A stretch of DNA of 10,789 nt from Candidatus Aegiribacteria sp. (GCA_030640155.1 DAOWJX010000149.1:1-10789); one strand, 5' to 3'; positions 1 through 6,561 are shown, numbered from the stretch's first letter. The notes: generated from the letters alone by a model not told the origin. Made by a program: numbers and translations.

Positions 1-298
1 CAAGCAGGTTGGCTGCATAGGCCCCAGAGTGCTGCAACCGTATAGCATCTCGTTTCTTCAGGGCGGTCATGATCTGGTCTACTGAGGGTGTCAGGACGCC
101 AAGTTGGGGGTCCGTGCGAGGGTAGTCATACAGTCCCCAAGCAATACGTCTGATAGTGCCGTTCTGCTTGTAGCGCTTGATTGCCGTCGCCACGGCGGTT
201 CTGCTTCCCAGATCCTTGAAGTTGGTTGGAGTAAATACCCATCCCCTCCCATGACCTACAATTCTACTATATACCTTATTGTCAATAGATTGTATCAT
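1..298 (-). CDS. DUF6088 / AbiEi-like antitoxin, partial (3' end beyond left edge)
   Basis: The reading frame starts with ATG at 298 and stays open for 99 codons to the window edge, so the C-terminal part is missing. I chose the start because an AGAGG ribosome site lies 7 nt upstream. The protein has a conserved N-terminal GRGWVFTP segment (residues 17-24), then LGSR (30-33), a winged-helix stretch and the phrase IRRIAWGLYDYPR (49-61). This is the pattern I know from the DUF6088 family, which resembles the antitoxin AbiEi of type IV toxin-antitoxin systems: a winged-helix repressor of its own operon that counteracts a nucleotidyltransferase toxin (AbiEii) encoded just downstream. That partner would lie outside the window, so toxin pairing is inferred. 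The promoter upstream contains a perfect inverted repeat, as expected for autorepression. Confidence 0.85.
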   Translation of the reverse strand, partial: MIQSIDNKVYSRIVGHGRGWVFTPTNFKDLGSRTAVATAIKRYKQNGTIRRIAWGLYDYPRTDPQLGVLTPSVDQIMTALKKRDAIRLQHSGAYAANLL

Positions 299-312
299 AT
301 TAGAACCTCTTT

Positions 313-351
313 CTATGCCACAATAATAGTATGTTTTTGTGGCATAGTCAA
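313..351 (-). promoter_or_regulatory. Promoter with inverted-repeat operator for the DUF6088 gene
   Basis: On the minus strand TTGACT (351-346) is followed after 17 nt by TATTAT (328-323), a near-consensus sigma-70-type promoter, with the ATG 25 nt beyond the -10 box. A perfect 11-bp inverted repeat, CTATGCCACAA (313-323) and TTGTGGCATAG (337-347), is laid over it: one arm overlaps the -35 box and the other abuts the -10 box. AbiEi proteins are known to bind inverted repeats in their own promoters, so this is a good candidate operator. Binding by the encoded protein is inferred. Confidence 0.65.
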
Positions 352-835
352 GTGCAATGAGAGCGTCAGGTTCGGAGTTGCCGCCTGTGCCGGTGCCGTT
401 GATCGTGACACTGCTGGTAGTGCCGGTGGTAGTTGTTATCGTACATAACCATTGTCATCTTTTTCTTCCTCTACTTCCTCAGCTTCGTATTCCGTTTCTT
501 CATCTTCTTCGCTCTGACTTCAGTAAAAGGTGAAATATCTCTACCGTTATCCTCCAGATGAATCGTCCGATGTTGCCCATGAGGTAACCGGAGAAGTCCC
601 ACCTGTAAAGTGTCCTGATTTAGGGGAAGCCTACGTGTGTTTTAAAGATTTTCCGCAATTCAGCAGGTCTGGTGATCCAATCCAGAAACGGTTTCCAATT
701 GCGAATCATATGGGATACCAGTAAAAAGGAGGGTTTATACCACTCTTTTACTTTTCACTGATATCCAGCTATTCACCATAGGCGTGTGTATTCATTTATC
801 ACAGACACAAAGTTGGCTTAACACACGAGCATGGA
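352..835. other. Gene-free stretch with decayed reading frames
   Basis: I see no convincing intact gene here. On the minus strand a very acidic frame (about 27 codons, rich in Glu and Asp, ending at the TAA near 440) is followed in another frame by a Thr/Gly-rich open stretch that runs without a stop into the DUF6088 start. This looks like the tail of a frameshifted, decayed gene. On the plus strand 530-724 is open from a GTG for 64 codons, but the ribosome site is badly spaced (AAAGG directly abuts the GTG), and its 3' third is a copy of a dispersed repeat (644-719), so I do not call it a gene. Confidence 0.4.
644..719 (+). repeat. Dispersed intergenic repeat, partial copy 1
   Basis: The last 41 bases (679-719) match 4379-4419 at about 34 of 41 positions by eye, with the core GTTTCC..TTGCGAATCAT. 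Upstream similarity to 4345-4378 continues, with one gap, back to about 644 (AAAGAT, TTCC, GCAGGTCT/GCAAGTCT, GTGAT). The 5' part of the repeat, as seen in the other two copies, was not found here. Confidence 0.6.
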
Positions 836-887
836 TTGACATAGATTAGAGAATAACTATAGTTACTAAATAGAAACTATTATTTAG
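836..887 (+). promoter_or_regulatory. Promoter with nested palindromes for the 916-2396 operon
   Basis: TTGACA (836-841) and TATAGT (858-863) are separated by 16 nt, a strong promoter match, about 50 nt ahead of the ATG. The -10 box lies inside a perfect 10-bp palindrome, AACTATAGTT (855-864). The half-site AACTAT returns at 875-880, making a second inverted pair with ATAGTT (859-864), and CTAAATA (866-872) pairs with TATTTAG (881-887). This clustering suggests an operator for the winged-helix protein encoded by the first gene. Binding is inferred. Confidence 0.6.
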
Positions 888-915
888 ATATATTTCTGCA
901 GGCTGGAGCGATGTA

Positions 916-1857
916 ATGAGACCAATAAGCATAGAACAGAATTCCTTCCGCTATCCTCTGAATATCATACTCGGAACCGAAGCTCAGATAAGACTCCTCA
1001 GAGTGATGATTACGGAGGTCAATGACCCCATTTCAATAGTAGACGCTTCGAAGAGGGCAGATCTTACACCACTGGGTGCACGAAAGGCCATGAAGAGACT
1101 TACTACAATTGGAATCGTTAAAGCTATCGGAGGTGGCCGGAAACAGCTATACGAAATATCATCGAATGATGTTCTGGTACAGGCTGTTGCTGCGCTGTTC
1201 TCCGCTGAGGCTGATCGATTTGAGCATATACTGGATTCAATCAGAAAGTGTATTGAGAAGGTTGAACCTCAGCCGATCTCTGCATGGATACAATCTCTTC
1301 CTGCTTATCCAGGATATCCTATCAAGATCTGTATACTGCAGGATGCCAGATACCTAAGGGTGACCATACATAATCTGCAGATACTATTCCAGGAGATAGA
1401 GAGGGAAGTAGATCTGACTATCGAGATAATTGGCTATTCAAAGGCCGATACACCTCAAGAGGAGTCCGGATCACTGCATCTTTACGGTTTACCATTCAGT
1501 GGAGATAGAAAGGTTGAAACCGGAATAATGACCGGGCCTATCTCTCACGAGAAGCAAGATAAGCGGTTGGCAGAGATTTGCAGGATAATCGGCAGAATGA
1601 TCAATGAGGACAGATCCATCATCGAAAGAGCGAAGCAGTATACAGGACGTATCCTGAAAGGTATATCCCATTCGGCGACCGGGGACATTGAAGAGTGGAG
1701 GGACATCCTTAATAAATACTCCGTGCGACGTCTGGTTCAGTTTCTCTCCTCCGAGGAAGAGCGTGCTATTCGACTGCGACAAAGTTGTCCATTCTTTGCT
1801 GTCCTGAAAAAGAAGGAAAAGGAGCGAGTATTAGAAGAGCTTGGAGGTGAACGATGA
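916..1857 (+). CDS. Winged-helix protein with degenerate nucleotidyltransferase-like region
   Basis: 313 residues; ATG at 916 with GGAG 7 nt upstream. Residues about 20-85 form a winged helix-turn-helix (LGTEAQIRLLRVM, then TPLGARKAMKRL, then a wing ending QLYEIS). This resembles the N-terminal domain of MarR/ArsR-like regulators fused to nucleotidyltransferases (MNT type). Residues about 120-180 align in position with the nucleotidyltransferase core, but the expected Gly-Ser and Asp-x-Asp signatures are replaced (AWIQSLPAYPG, then PIKICI), so catalysis looks lost. A helical tail (about 215-313) contains EWRDILNKYS and ERAIRLRQSCPFF. The stop overlaps the next start as ATGA, implying translational coupling to the DUF6036 gene. 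Likely role: DNA-binding antitoxin or regulatory partner of that enzyme. The HTH is clear; the degenerate-enzyme reading and antitoxin role are inferred. Confidence 0.75.
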   Translation: MRPISIEQNSFRYPLNIILGTEAQIRLLRVMITEVNDPISIVDASKRADLTPLGARKAMKRLTTIGIVKAIGGGRKQLYEISSNDVLVQAVAALFSAEADRFEHILDSIRKCIEKVEPQPISAWIQSLPAYPGYPIKICILQDARYLRVTIHNLQILFQEIEREVDLTIEIIGYSKADTPQEESGSLHLYGLPFSGDRKVETGIMTGPISHEKQDKRLAEICRIIGRMINEDRSIIERAKQYTGRILKGISHSATGDIEEWRDILNKYSVRRLVQFLSSEEERAIRLRQSCPFFAVLKKKEKERVLEELGGER

Positions 1858-2396
1858 CATTTCAGCAACTCCAGCATGCCATCAGAGCTGCGTGTGAGGT
1901 CGCGGGTGACAACGAGTTGTGGGTATTCGGCTCTCAAGCCATCCTGAGCGTTTATCCGGAGGCTCCAGAAAGTCTTCGCACTTCCATCGAAGTAGACGTG
2001 CAGCCCAAGAACCTGCCTGAGAGAACGATTTATATCGATGGAGCCCTTGGCGAGCTTTCCCTTTTCCATCAGACACATGGTTTCTATGTGCATGGAGTTT
2101 CTATTGATACTGCCAGACTTCCAGAAGGCTGGAAAAAGAGAGTAGTACGGGTTGTTGATGAAATCAGGACAAAGGGCATGACAGGCCTCTGCGTTGAGGT
2201 ACACGATCTTGCCGCAAGCAAGATAGTTGCTTTCAGGGAGAAGGACAGGGACTTCATTAGAACCCTCATTATAGAGGATTTGATAGACCACGAGCTGCTT
2301 TCGGAGCGCATATGTCTTCTACCGGTCGAGGCTGACATCATTGAGCACAGACTTCGATGGCTATCTCTAACTGTCAATGAGCTTTCACAGCCCTAA
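1854..2396 (+). CDS. DUF6036-family nucleotidyltransferase, candidate toxin
   Basis: 180 residues; ATG at 1854 overlaps the previous stop and has GGAGG 6 nt upstream. The sequence matches what I know of DUF6036: FGSQAIL (residues 25-31) carries the Gly-Ser motif of nucleotidyltransferases, EVD (46-48) gives the acidic metal-binding pair, VQPKNLPER follows, then GFYVHGVSIDTA (76-87). HDLAASK (117-123) with FREKDRDFI (127-135) resembles the DLxAxK..RxxRD block of AbiEii/MenT-type enzymes. Such proteins transfer nucleotides to an RNA or protein acceptor; the target here is unknown. It is the second gene of a two-gene operon behind an HTH protein, the usual layout for an antitoxin-toxin pair. Toxicity is inferred; family and intact motifs are seen. 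A housekeeping or non-toxic role is possible. Confidence 0.8.
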   Translation: MTFQQLQHAIRAACEVAGDNELWVFGSQAILSVYPEAPESLRTSIEVDVQPKNLPERTIYIDGALGELSLFHQTHGFYVHGVSIDTARLPEGWKKRVVRVVDEIRTKGMTGLCVEVHDLAASKIVAFREKDRDFIRTLIIEDLIDHELLSERICLLPVEADIIEHRLRWLSLTVNELSQP

Positions 2397-2440
2397 GATT
2401 GATTTTGAATCGTGCAATAATACAGATATTGGTTTGGATG

Positions 2441-2513
2441 CAGTTCCAATCCCATCAGGCAGTTGGTTGCCTTGCTGTTGTTATTCTGAGATAAGGGTGG
2501 AATAAGCTTCTAG
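2441..2513 (+). repeat. Dispersed intergenic repeat, copy 2, left part
   Basis: CAGTTCCAATCCCATCAGG (2441-2459) matches 4260-4278 with one difference. Weaker similarity continues for about 30 bases. The rest of this copy resumes beyond the foldback element, at 2696-2763. If the insert and one CTAG are removed, the copy would be about 141 bp against 160 bp for the copy at 4260-4419. The ends align well and the middle poorly. Confidence 0.5.
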
Positions 2514-2695
2514 CCCGCATAAATCACCAGTCATCTACTGCAACACCACATATGCAGGCGTCTACTTCGTTATGCTCATACATCCGTCCTCGACGTACTG
2601 TATAAGTACGCCTCCGGAGTCTGTATTCGCAAGCCTCGTATCCACCAGCATCTGTGTCGTTTCGCTACAATGGCTGGTGATTTATGCAGGCCTAG
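2510..2695. mobile_element. MITE-like foldback element (178 bp) flanked by CTAG
   Basis: GCATAAATCACCAG (2517-2530) and CTGGTGATTTATGC (2674-2687) are perfect 14-bp inverted repeats, extended outward to CTAG on both sides (2510-2513, 2692-2695) with one mismatch and one extra base. CTAG may be a 4-bp target duplication, though it is itself a palindrome. The exact middle is another hairpin, CGTACT-gtata-AGTACG (2594-2610), and the arms between show further self-complementarity by eye (about 22 of 38 positions in the outer part, one gap). There is no transposase frame, so movement would need a full-length relative elsewhere. CC-like termini with a 4-bp duplication would suit an IS1380-like or IS5-like source; that is a guess. 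Confidence 0.6.
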
Positions 2696-2722
2696 GTCAT
2701 GATGTAAGGTTTCCTGTAAACC

Positions 2723-2763
2723 ATTCGATAAACGGTTTCAAGCTGCGAATCATGTGGAGAACC
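2723..2763 (+). repeat. Dispersed intergenic repeat, copy 2, right part
   Basis: These 41 bases match 4379-4419 at about 35 of 41 positions by eye (core GCTGCGAATCATGTGGAG) and also match 679-719. Weak similarity continues left towards the CTAG at 2692. The outer bases of each copy (GGTTTC.. and ..GGAGAACC) could pair into a short stem. The remaining 155 bases to the next gene show no feature I can name. Confidence 0.55.
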
Positions 2764-2918
2764 TGCTGCTGTTTGATTCATGTTGGAACATGCAGATTAA
2801 AAGATAACTTGCATTCTGCAACACAGAGACTGCAATCTACGCGTTTTAATAACAGCGTGAGGAAATATAGCGATTGGTATGAATTATGCACGTTTATATA
2901 TATAGGGAGGTAAATATA

Positions 2919-4253
2919 ATGGGGCGATACATGATACTTTCAATATTGCTTGTCACCGTATTCTCTTTTTCCGCTGCTGGTGACGGTTTCTTGAGAACCT
3001 ATTACGCTGATGGTCAGGATTATCTAGAGGGAATTCTGGTTCTGCCTGACAATACCGGCTTTGCCTGTCAGAGGTGGGCTTTCCCGTCTACGGTATACGG
3101 ATTCTATCTGTTCGACAATAGCGGTAATATCACCAGCTACTTGGAGGACATATGGTGCTTGCACTACTGCCTGGACAGTGATTCGACAATTGTCTTCGCC
3201 TACGAAGATGATACGTATCTTGGAATGTTCTGGATGGATATATCGGGGAATGTAATCGACTCAGTCGTGTATGATCAGGTTGTAATCGACTGGTTGGAGA
3301 TCGCAAGAATTGCAAAGACTTCAGACGGAGGTTACTTCGTCTCAGCCTACGACTATTACGGTTTTAGTACATATCTCTGGAAGATCGACAGCAATCACGA
3401 CTATGAATGGCATTTGAAGCTTGAAGGTATCCGTATCTGTGCCGTTACTGAGGCTGTCGACCAAACCCTGCTGGCTGCAGGAGAATATGAATCTGGCCCG
3501 GATACGGAATATCTGGTTAATGTCTCTTCGAATGGTTCAATACTCTGGGAACAGGAATATCCTGTTACTCGGGGCTACTGGGGAGAAGGTATAATCGGAA
3601 TCCTTTCAGTACCCTCAGGTATAATCATGGTATCCAGTAACAGCGTTATCTATGGAACAGATGTAACAGGTGATATAGTCTGGACATACCAGCCCTACAA
3701 CGATGTCTTATACTACGATGTAGCCTTTTCAAATGATGGGAACGCTGTGGCCTGCGGTACGGTATCGAGCGAGAATTTATCGGTACTTACGAAAATGGAC
3801 ACCGATGGTCAGTTGTTGTGGGAGCGAGAGTATCCGTTATGCGCTCTTGCAGCAGTAAATACGATGGCAGACGGGGGATTTGTTCTCTCCGGGGGGTATC
3901 CATTCATTGGTGAGCAGGATCTTCTCGATGCTCTGATCGTCAGGACAGATTCAGAAGGCTGGTGGGGGGCAGTGGGTATAGAACCTGATGCAGGAGGTTC
4001 TCTTCTCAAGGCAGTGGTTCACCCAAATCCTTCAGACCACGACACATTCCTGTGTCTTGATATCATCGAATCCGCGTCAGTGCGGATTTCCGTCTACGAT
4101 GTCACTGGCCGTCTGGTGTGGGAAAGACCGGAGATGGGTTACCAACCCGGTAGCCACGAGATCCTGCTGGATGGATTCTCGAAAGGCGTATACCTCTGTC
4201 GTGTCAGGAGTTTGGGAGCGGAAGTAATCCAGCGTTTCGTGGTGATTGACTAA
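2919..4253 (+). CDS. Secreted propeller-like protein with C-terminal sorting domain
   Basis: 444 residues. I start at ATG 2919 because GGGAGG lies 8 nt upstream and a signal peptide begins there (MGRYMILSILLVTVFSFSAAG); the frame is open 33 bases further up but that would add a non-signal N-terminus. Residues about 25-350 contain irregular repeats of the type 'K/RxDxxGxxxW', for example WKIDSNHDYEW (154-164), VNVSSNGSILW (200-210), TKMDTDGQLLW (291-301) and VRTDSEGWW (341-349), as in exported beta-propeller proteins of FCB bacteria. Residues about 366-444 are a type IX-secretion-like sorting domain: HPNPSDHDT, SVRISVYDVTGRLVWE, GSHEILLDG, KGVYLCRV, RFVVID. The protein is therefore predicted to be exported and surface-attached or released. 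Its ligand or activity is unknown. It stands alone as a transcription unit between two repeat-bearing gaps. Confidence 0.8.
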   Translation: MGRYMILSILLVTVFSFSAAGDGFLRTYYADGQDYLEGILVLPDNTGFACQRWAFPSTVYGFYLFDNSGNITSYLEDIWCLHYCLDSDSTIVFAYEDDTYLGMFWMDISGNVIDSVVYDQVVIDWLEIARIAKTSDGGYFVSAYDYYGFSTYLWKIDSNHDYEWHLKLEGIRICAVTEAVDQTLLAAGEYESGPDTEYLVNVSSNGSILWEQEYPVTRGYWGEGIIGILSVPSGIIMVSSNSVIYGTDVTGDIVWTYQPYNDVLYYDVAFSNDGNAVACGTVSSENLSVLTKMDTDGQLLWEREYPLCALAAVNTMADGGFVLSGGYPFIGEQDLLDALIVRTDSEGWWGAVGIEPDAGGSLLKAVVHPNPSDHDTFLCLDIIESASVRISVYDVTGRLVWERPEMGYQPGSHEILLDGFSKGVYLCRVRSLGAEVIQRFVVID

Positions 4254-4259
4254 CAAATA

Positions 4260-4419
4260 CAGTTCCAATTCCATCAGGTATATGTTTCTCCTGCCTCAGC
4301 TACTTTAATGTAGAGCTGGATTCAGTTCATTGAATCAGCCTGAAAGATATTCCCGAAGTGCTGCAAGTCTTGTGATATAATCCATAAATGGTTTCCAACT
4401 GCGAATCATGTGGAGCACC
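4260..4419 (+). repeat. Dispersed intergenic repeat, copy 3 (longest uninterrupted)
   Basis: This stretch starts 7 bases after the stop of the upstream gene. Its left end matches 2441-2459, its right end matches both 679-719 and 2723-2763, and its inner part (4345-4378) matches 644-678. It therefore links the other pieces into one repeat unit of about 160 bp. In one plus frame the right end reads HKWFPTANHVEHR, close to QKRFPIANHMGYQ in copy 1, but stops interrupt the frame, so I treat it as a non-coding or decayed repeat. Confidence 0.55.
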
Positions 4420-4466
4420 GGAAAGGACACCGATCGGAGTGTCCCAATTTCGATATCCCGAAAGGC

Positions 4467-4495
4467 TTGACATCATGCCATTTTACTGTGATTCT
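4467..4495 (+). promoter_or_regulatory. Possible promoter for the 4522 gene
   Basis: A perfect TTGACA (4467-4472) is followed after 17 nt by GATTCT (4490-4495), a poor -10 box. The position, 27 nt ahead of the ATG, is suitable. Support is the -35 box and location only. Confidence 0.3.
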
Positions 4496-4521
4496 ATTTC
4501 TATGGATACTGGAGGTATTCC

Positions 4522-6360
4522 ATGTATAGAAGAATTCTGCCTTTGCTGATCTTCGGTTTCTTCATAATTACATATGCTGATCTTGCTGTTCAGACAGATT
4601 GGTCCGGCGGAGCTGGACTGATGGGACCTGTCACGCTCTGGGCGGATCAGTTCTATACCTGCTCTAATGTTGATTACTATTCAAATATTGGTTCCGTATC
4701 TATTCTTTATGGTGTATTACCTGCCGCTGTTCAGCATGACATTGCTGCTCCTGACATGCGTGACATTTGCACTGCCGATGTTGACGGAGATGGCGATGAC
4801 GATGTTCTGGGAGTGTCCGGTTACAATGATGATATCTCATGGTGGGAGTATGTAGGCGGGACAGATGAATCATGGATCAAACACACTGTAGACAGTACTT
4901 TCGATAATCCCACCAATCTTTTCGCCTCTGACCTGGATGGAGACGGCGATATTGATATTCTCGCCTGTTCCTTTTATTATGACAAAATTTCATGGTGGGA
5001 GAATGTAGATGGGATAGGAACGCTTTGGCTGGAGCACATGGTGGATGACTCATTTGATGGTGTCTATTCTGTATGCGCATCCGATGTCGATGGAGACGGT
5101 GATACCGATATTCTGGGATCCTCTTACTATTCAGACGAGATCACCTGGTGGGAGAATGCTGATGGGTCTGGTATTTCATGGATCGAGTTCACAATAGACT
5201 CGAATTTCAACGGACCAAGGGGTATTTTCGCCTGCGATATTGACGGAGATGGTGATATCGATGTCATCGGAGCTGCCTACATCGGTAATGATATAGCGTG
5301 GTGGGAGAATGTTGATGGGTCTGGTATTTCATGGACACTGCACTGGATAGATTATTCTTTCGGTGGAGCATGGTCTGTCTATTCTTCCGATGTTGACGGT
5401 GATGGTGATATGGATGTCCTGGGAACCGCTCGAACTGAAGACAAGATCAGCTGGTGGGAAAATGCCGATGGTTCAGGTACATCCTGGATTGAGCATGTGG
5501 TGGCTGAAGCTTATAACGGAGCTATTTCTGTTTACGCTATAGATATTGATGGCGACGGCGATACGGATATTGTAGGGTCGGCTATTCCTAACCTGTACTA
5601 TGGTTATATGAACTGGTGGGAGAACACCAGCGGGACAGGTGAATCTTGGGAAAATCACTATATCGGGTTCGGTCTCTTATACGATAATGCTTATGCCTCA
5701 GACGTTGACGCTGACGGTGATATCGATGTCCTCGCGACAGTTCCCGGACCAAACGGGATCTTCTGGTGGGAAGTAGTGGGCTATTCCTGTGAGGGTTCTC
5801 TTGAATCGAGTATTCTCGACACACAGATGAATCCCGAATGGGATTATCTGGACTGGAATTCACAAACTCTTCCAGGAACTGCTGTTTCATTCCAGGTCAG
5901 AGCGTCTGACGACCATACAGCGATGGGAGTCTGGTCAGACACACTGACTTCAGCATGTTCGCTTGCAGGTATCCTGAACGATGGTGACAGTTACGTGCAG
6001 TACAGAGTAATACTGGAGACATCCAACCCTGATTCCACTCCCACACTTAACGATGTCACCATTACGTGGAGTCTTCTTGGCCTTTTGGATGATCCACAAG
6101 TAAGTGAATATCTGCTGTATGGAGCTGAACCGAATCCTTCCTCAGGGTCTGTGAGCATATACTTCGCGATTCCCGAGTTATCTCAAGTAGAACTTTCTGT
6201 ATACGATCTCACAGGACGTCTTGTAATTTCCCCTTCTCATGGTGAGTACTCCCCTGGAGTACAGCAGGTGCAGCTTGGTGAATTCACTCCCGGAATCTAC
6301 TTCTGCAGAATGATCTCAGGAGAATTCACAGCGACACAGAGCTTCGTGGTGATTGAGTAG
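4522..6360 (+). CDS. Secreted seven-bladed VCBS/FG-GAP propeller protein with sorting domain
   Basis: 612 residues; ATG at 4522 with GGAGG 6 nt upstream. A signal peptide (about 1-19, MYRRILPLLIFGFFIITYA) leads into seven repeats, each with a calcium-loop motif DxDGDGDxD starting at residues 86, 137, 188, 239, 290, 341 and 394. The first six are exactly 51 residues apart, the last interval is 53, and the seventh has Ala for the first Gly (DVDADGDID). Each repeat also has an I-x-WWEN strand. Seven blades make a closed propeller of the integrin/VCBS type. Residues about 425-517 form a beta-sandwich-like module (WDYLDWNSQ, VSFQVRASDD, YVQYRVILETSNP, LNDVTITW). Residues about 535-612 are the sorting domain (EPNPSSGSV, VELSVYDLTGRLV, PGIYFCRM, SFVVIE). 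Predicted exported, calcium-binding surface protein, probably in adhesion or carbohydrate binding; the ligand is unknown. Confidence 0.85.
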   Translation: MYRRILPLLIFGFFIITYADLAVQTDWSGGAGLMGPVTLWADQFYTCSNVDYYSNIGSVSILYGVLPAAVQHDIAAPDMRDICTADVDGDGDDDVLGVSGYNDDISWWEYVGGTDESWIKHTVDSTFDNPTNLFASDLDGDGDIDILACSFYYDKISWWENVDGIGTLWLEHMVDDSFDGVYSVCASDVDGDGDTDILGSSYYSDEITWWENADGSGISWIEFTIDSNFNGPRGIFACDIDGDGDIDVIGAAYIGNDIAWWENVDGSGISWTLHWIDYSFGGAWSVYSSDVDGDGDMDVLGTARTEDKISWWENADGSGTSWIEHVVAEAYNGAISVYAIDIDGDGDTDIVGSAIPNLYYGYMNWWENTSGTGESWENHYIGFGLLYDNAYASDVDADGDIDVLATVPGPNGIFWWEVVGYSCEGSLESSILDTQMNPEWDYLDWNSQTLPGTAVSFQVRASDDHTAMGVWSDTLTSACSLAGILNDGDSYVQYRVILETSNPDSTPTLNDVTITWSLLGLLDDPQVSEYLLYGAEPNPSSGSVSIYFAIPELSQVELSVYDLTGRLVISPSHGEYSPGVQQVQLGEFTPGIYFCRMISGEFTATQSFVVIE

Positions 6361-6529
6361 ATATTATAGTTCGAAAACGCCTAATTGAGATCGAGTCATT
6401 CTCTTTTTCGGATTATCCATCAAACGAAAATGGTGTTGCTGTGATCTTATCTTCCAAGTAAATCGGGTTCTAAATCCTACAGATGCGAAGTCCACACCGG
6501 GTTCACAGAACAGTTTCAACAGCTCTGGA
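6361..6529. other. Gap between convergent genes with an open minus frame
   Basis: The gap between the two convergent stops holds no clear gene. A minus-strand frame different from that of the OmpA gene stays open from 6765 down to 6364, so about 66 codons lie in the gap, but it has no ribosome site of its own and its start lies inside the OmpA domain. I regard it as chance or a decayed fragment. Confidence 0.3.
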
Positions 6530-6561
6530 GGGGGATCTGGTCTTCCGTCTGCAGATCCCCC
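6530..6561. terminator. Strong stem-loop between convergent genes
   Basis: GGGGGATCTG (6530-6539) and CAGATCCCCC (6552-6561) form a perfect 10-bp stem with a 12-nt loop, 8 nt beyond the OmpA-gene stop and 170 nt beyond the propeller-gene stop. There is no T-run on either side, so it is not a textbook intrinsic terminator. It may act as a bidirectional end or as an mRNA 3' stabiliser. Confidence 0.5.

Noticed and set aside
104..448. Plus-strand open frame of 114 codons
   Set aside because: It is antisense to the clear DUF6088 gene and its promoter, has no ribosome site and no recognisable protein pattern.
530..724. Plus-strand open frame of 64 codons from a GTG
   Set aside because: The purine-rich site directly abuts the start, and its 3' third is a repeat copy found elsewhere with stops; a small gene cannot be excluded but is not supported.
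1737..2291. Minus-strand open frame of 184 codons
   Set aside because: It lies antisense to the DUF6036 gene, whose motifs, overlap and ribosome site are convincing.
2572..2913. Plus-strand open frame of 113 codons
   Set aside because: It runs through the foldback element and the dispersed repeat, has no ribosome site and no protein-like pattern.
4770..5790. Regular repeats that could suggest a CRISPR or tandem DNA array
   Set aside because: The periodicity is 153 bases, in frame, and explained by the 51-residue protein blades.
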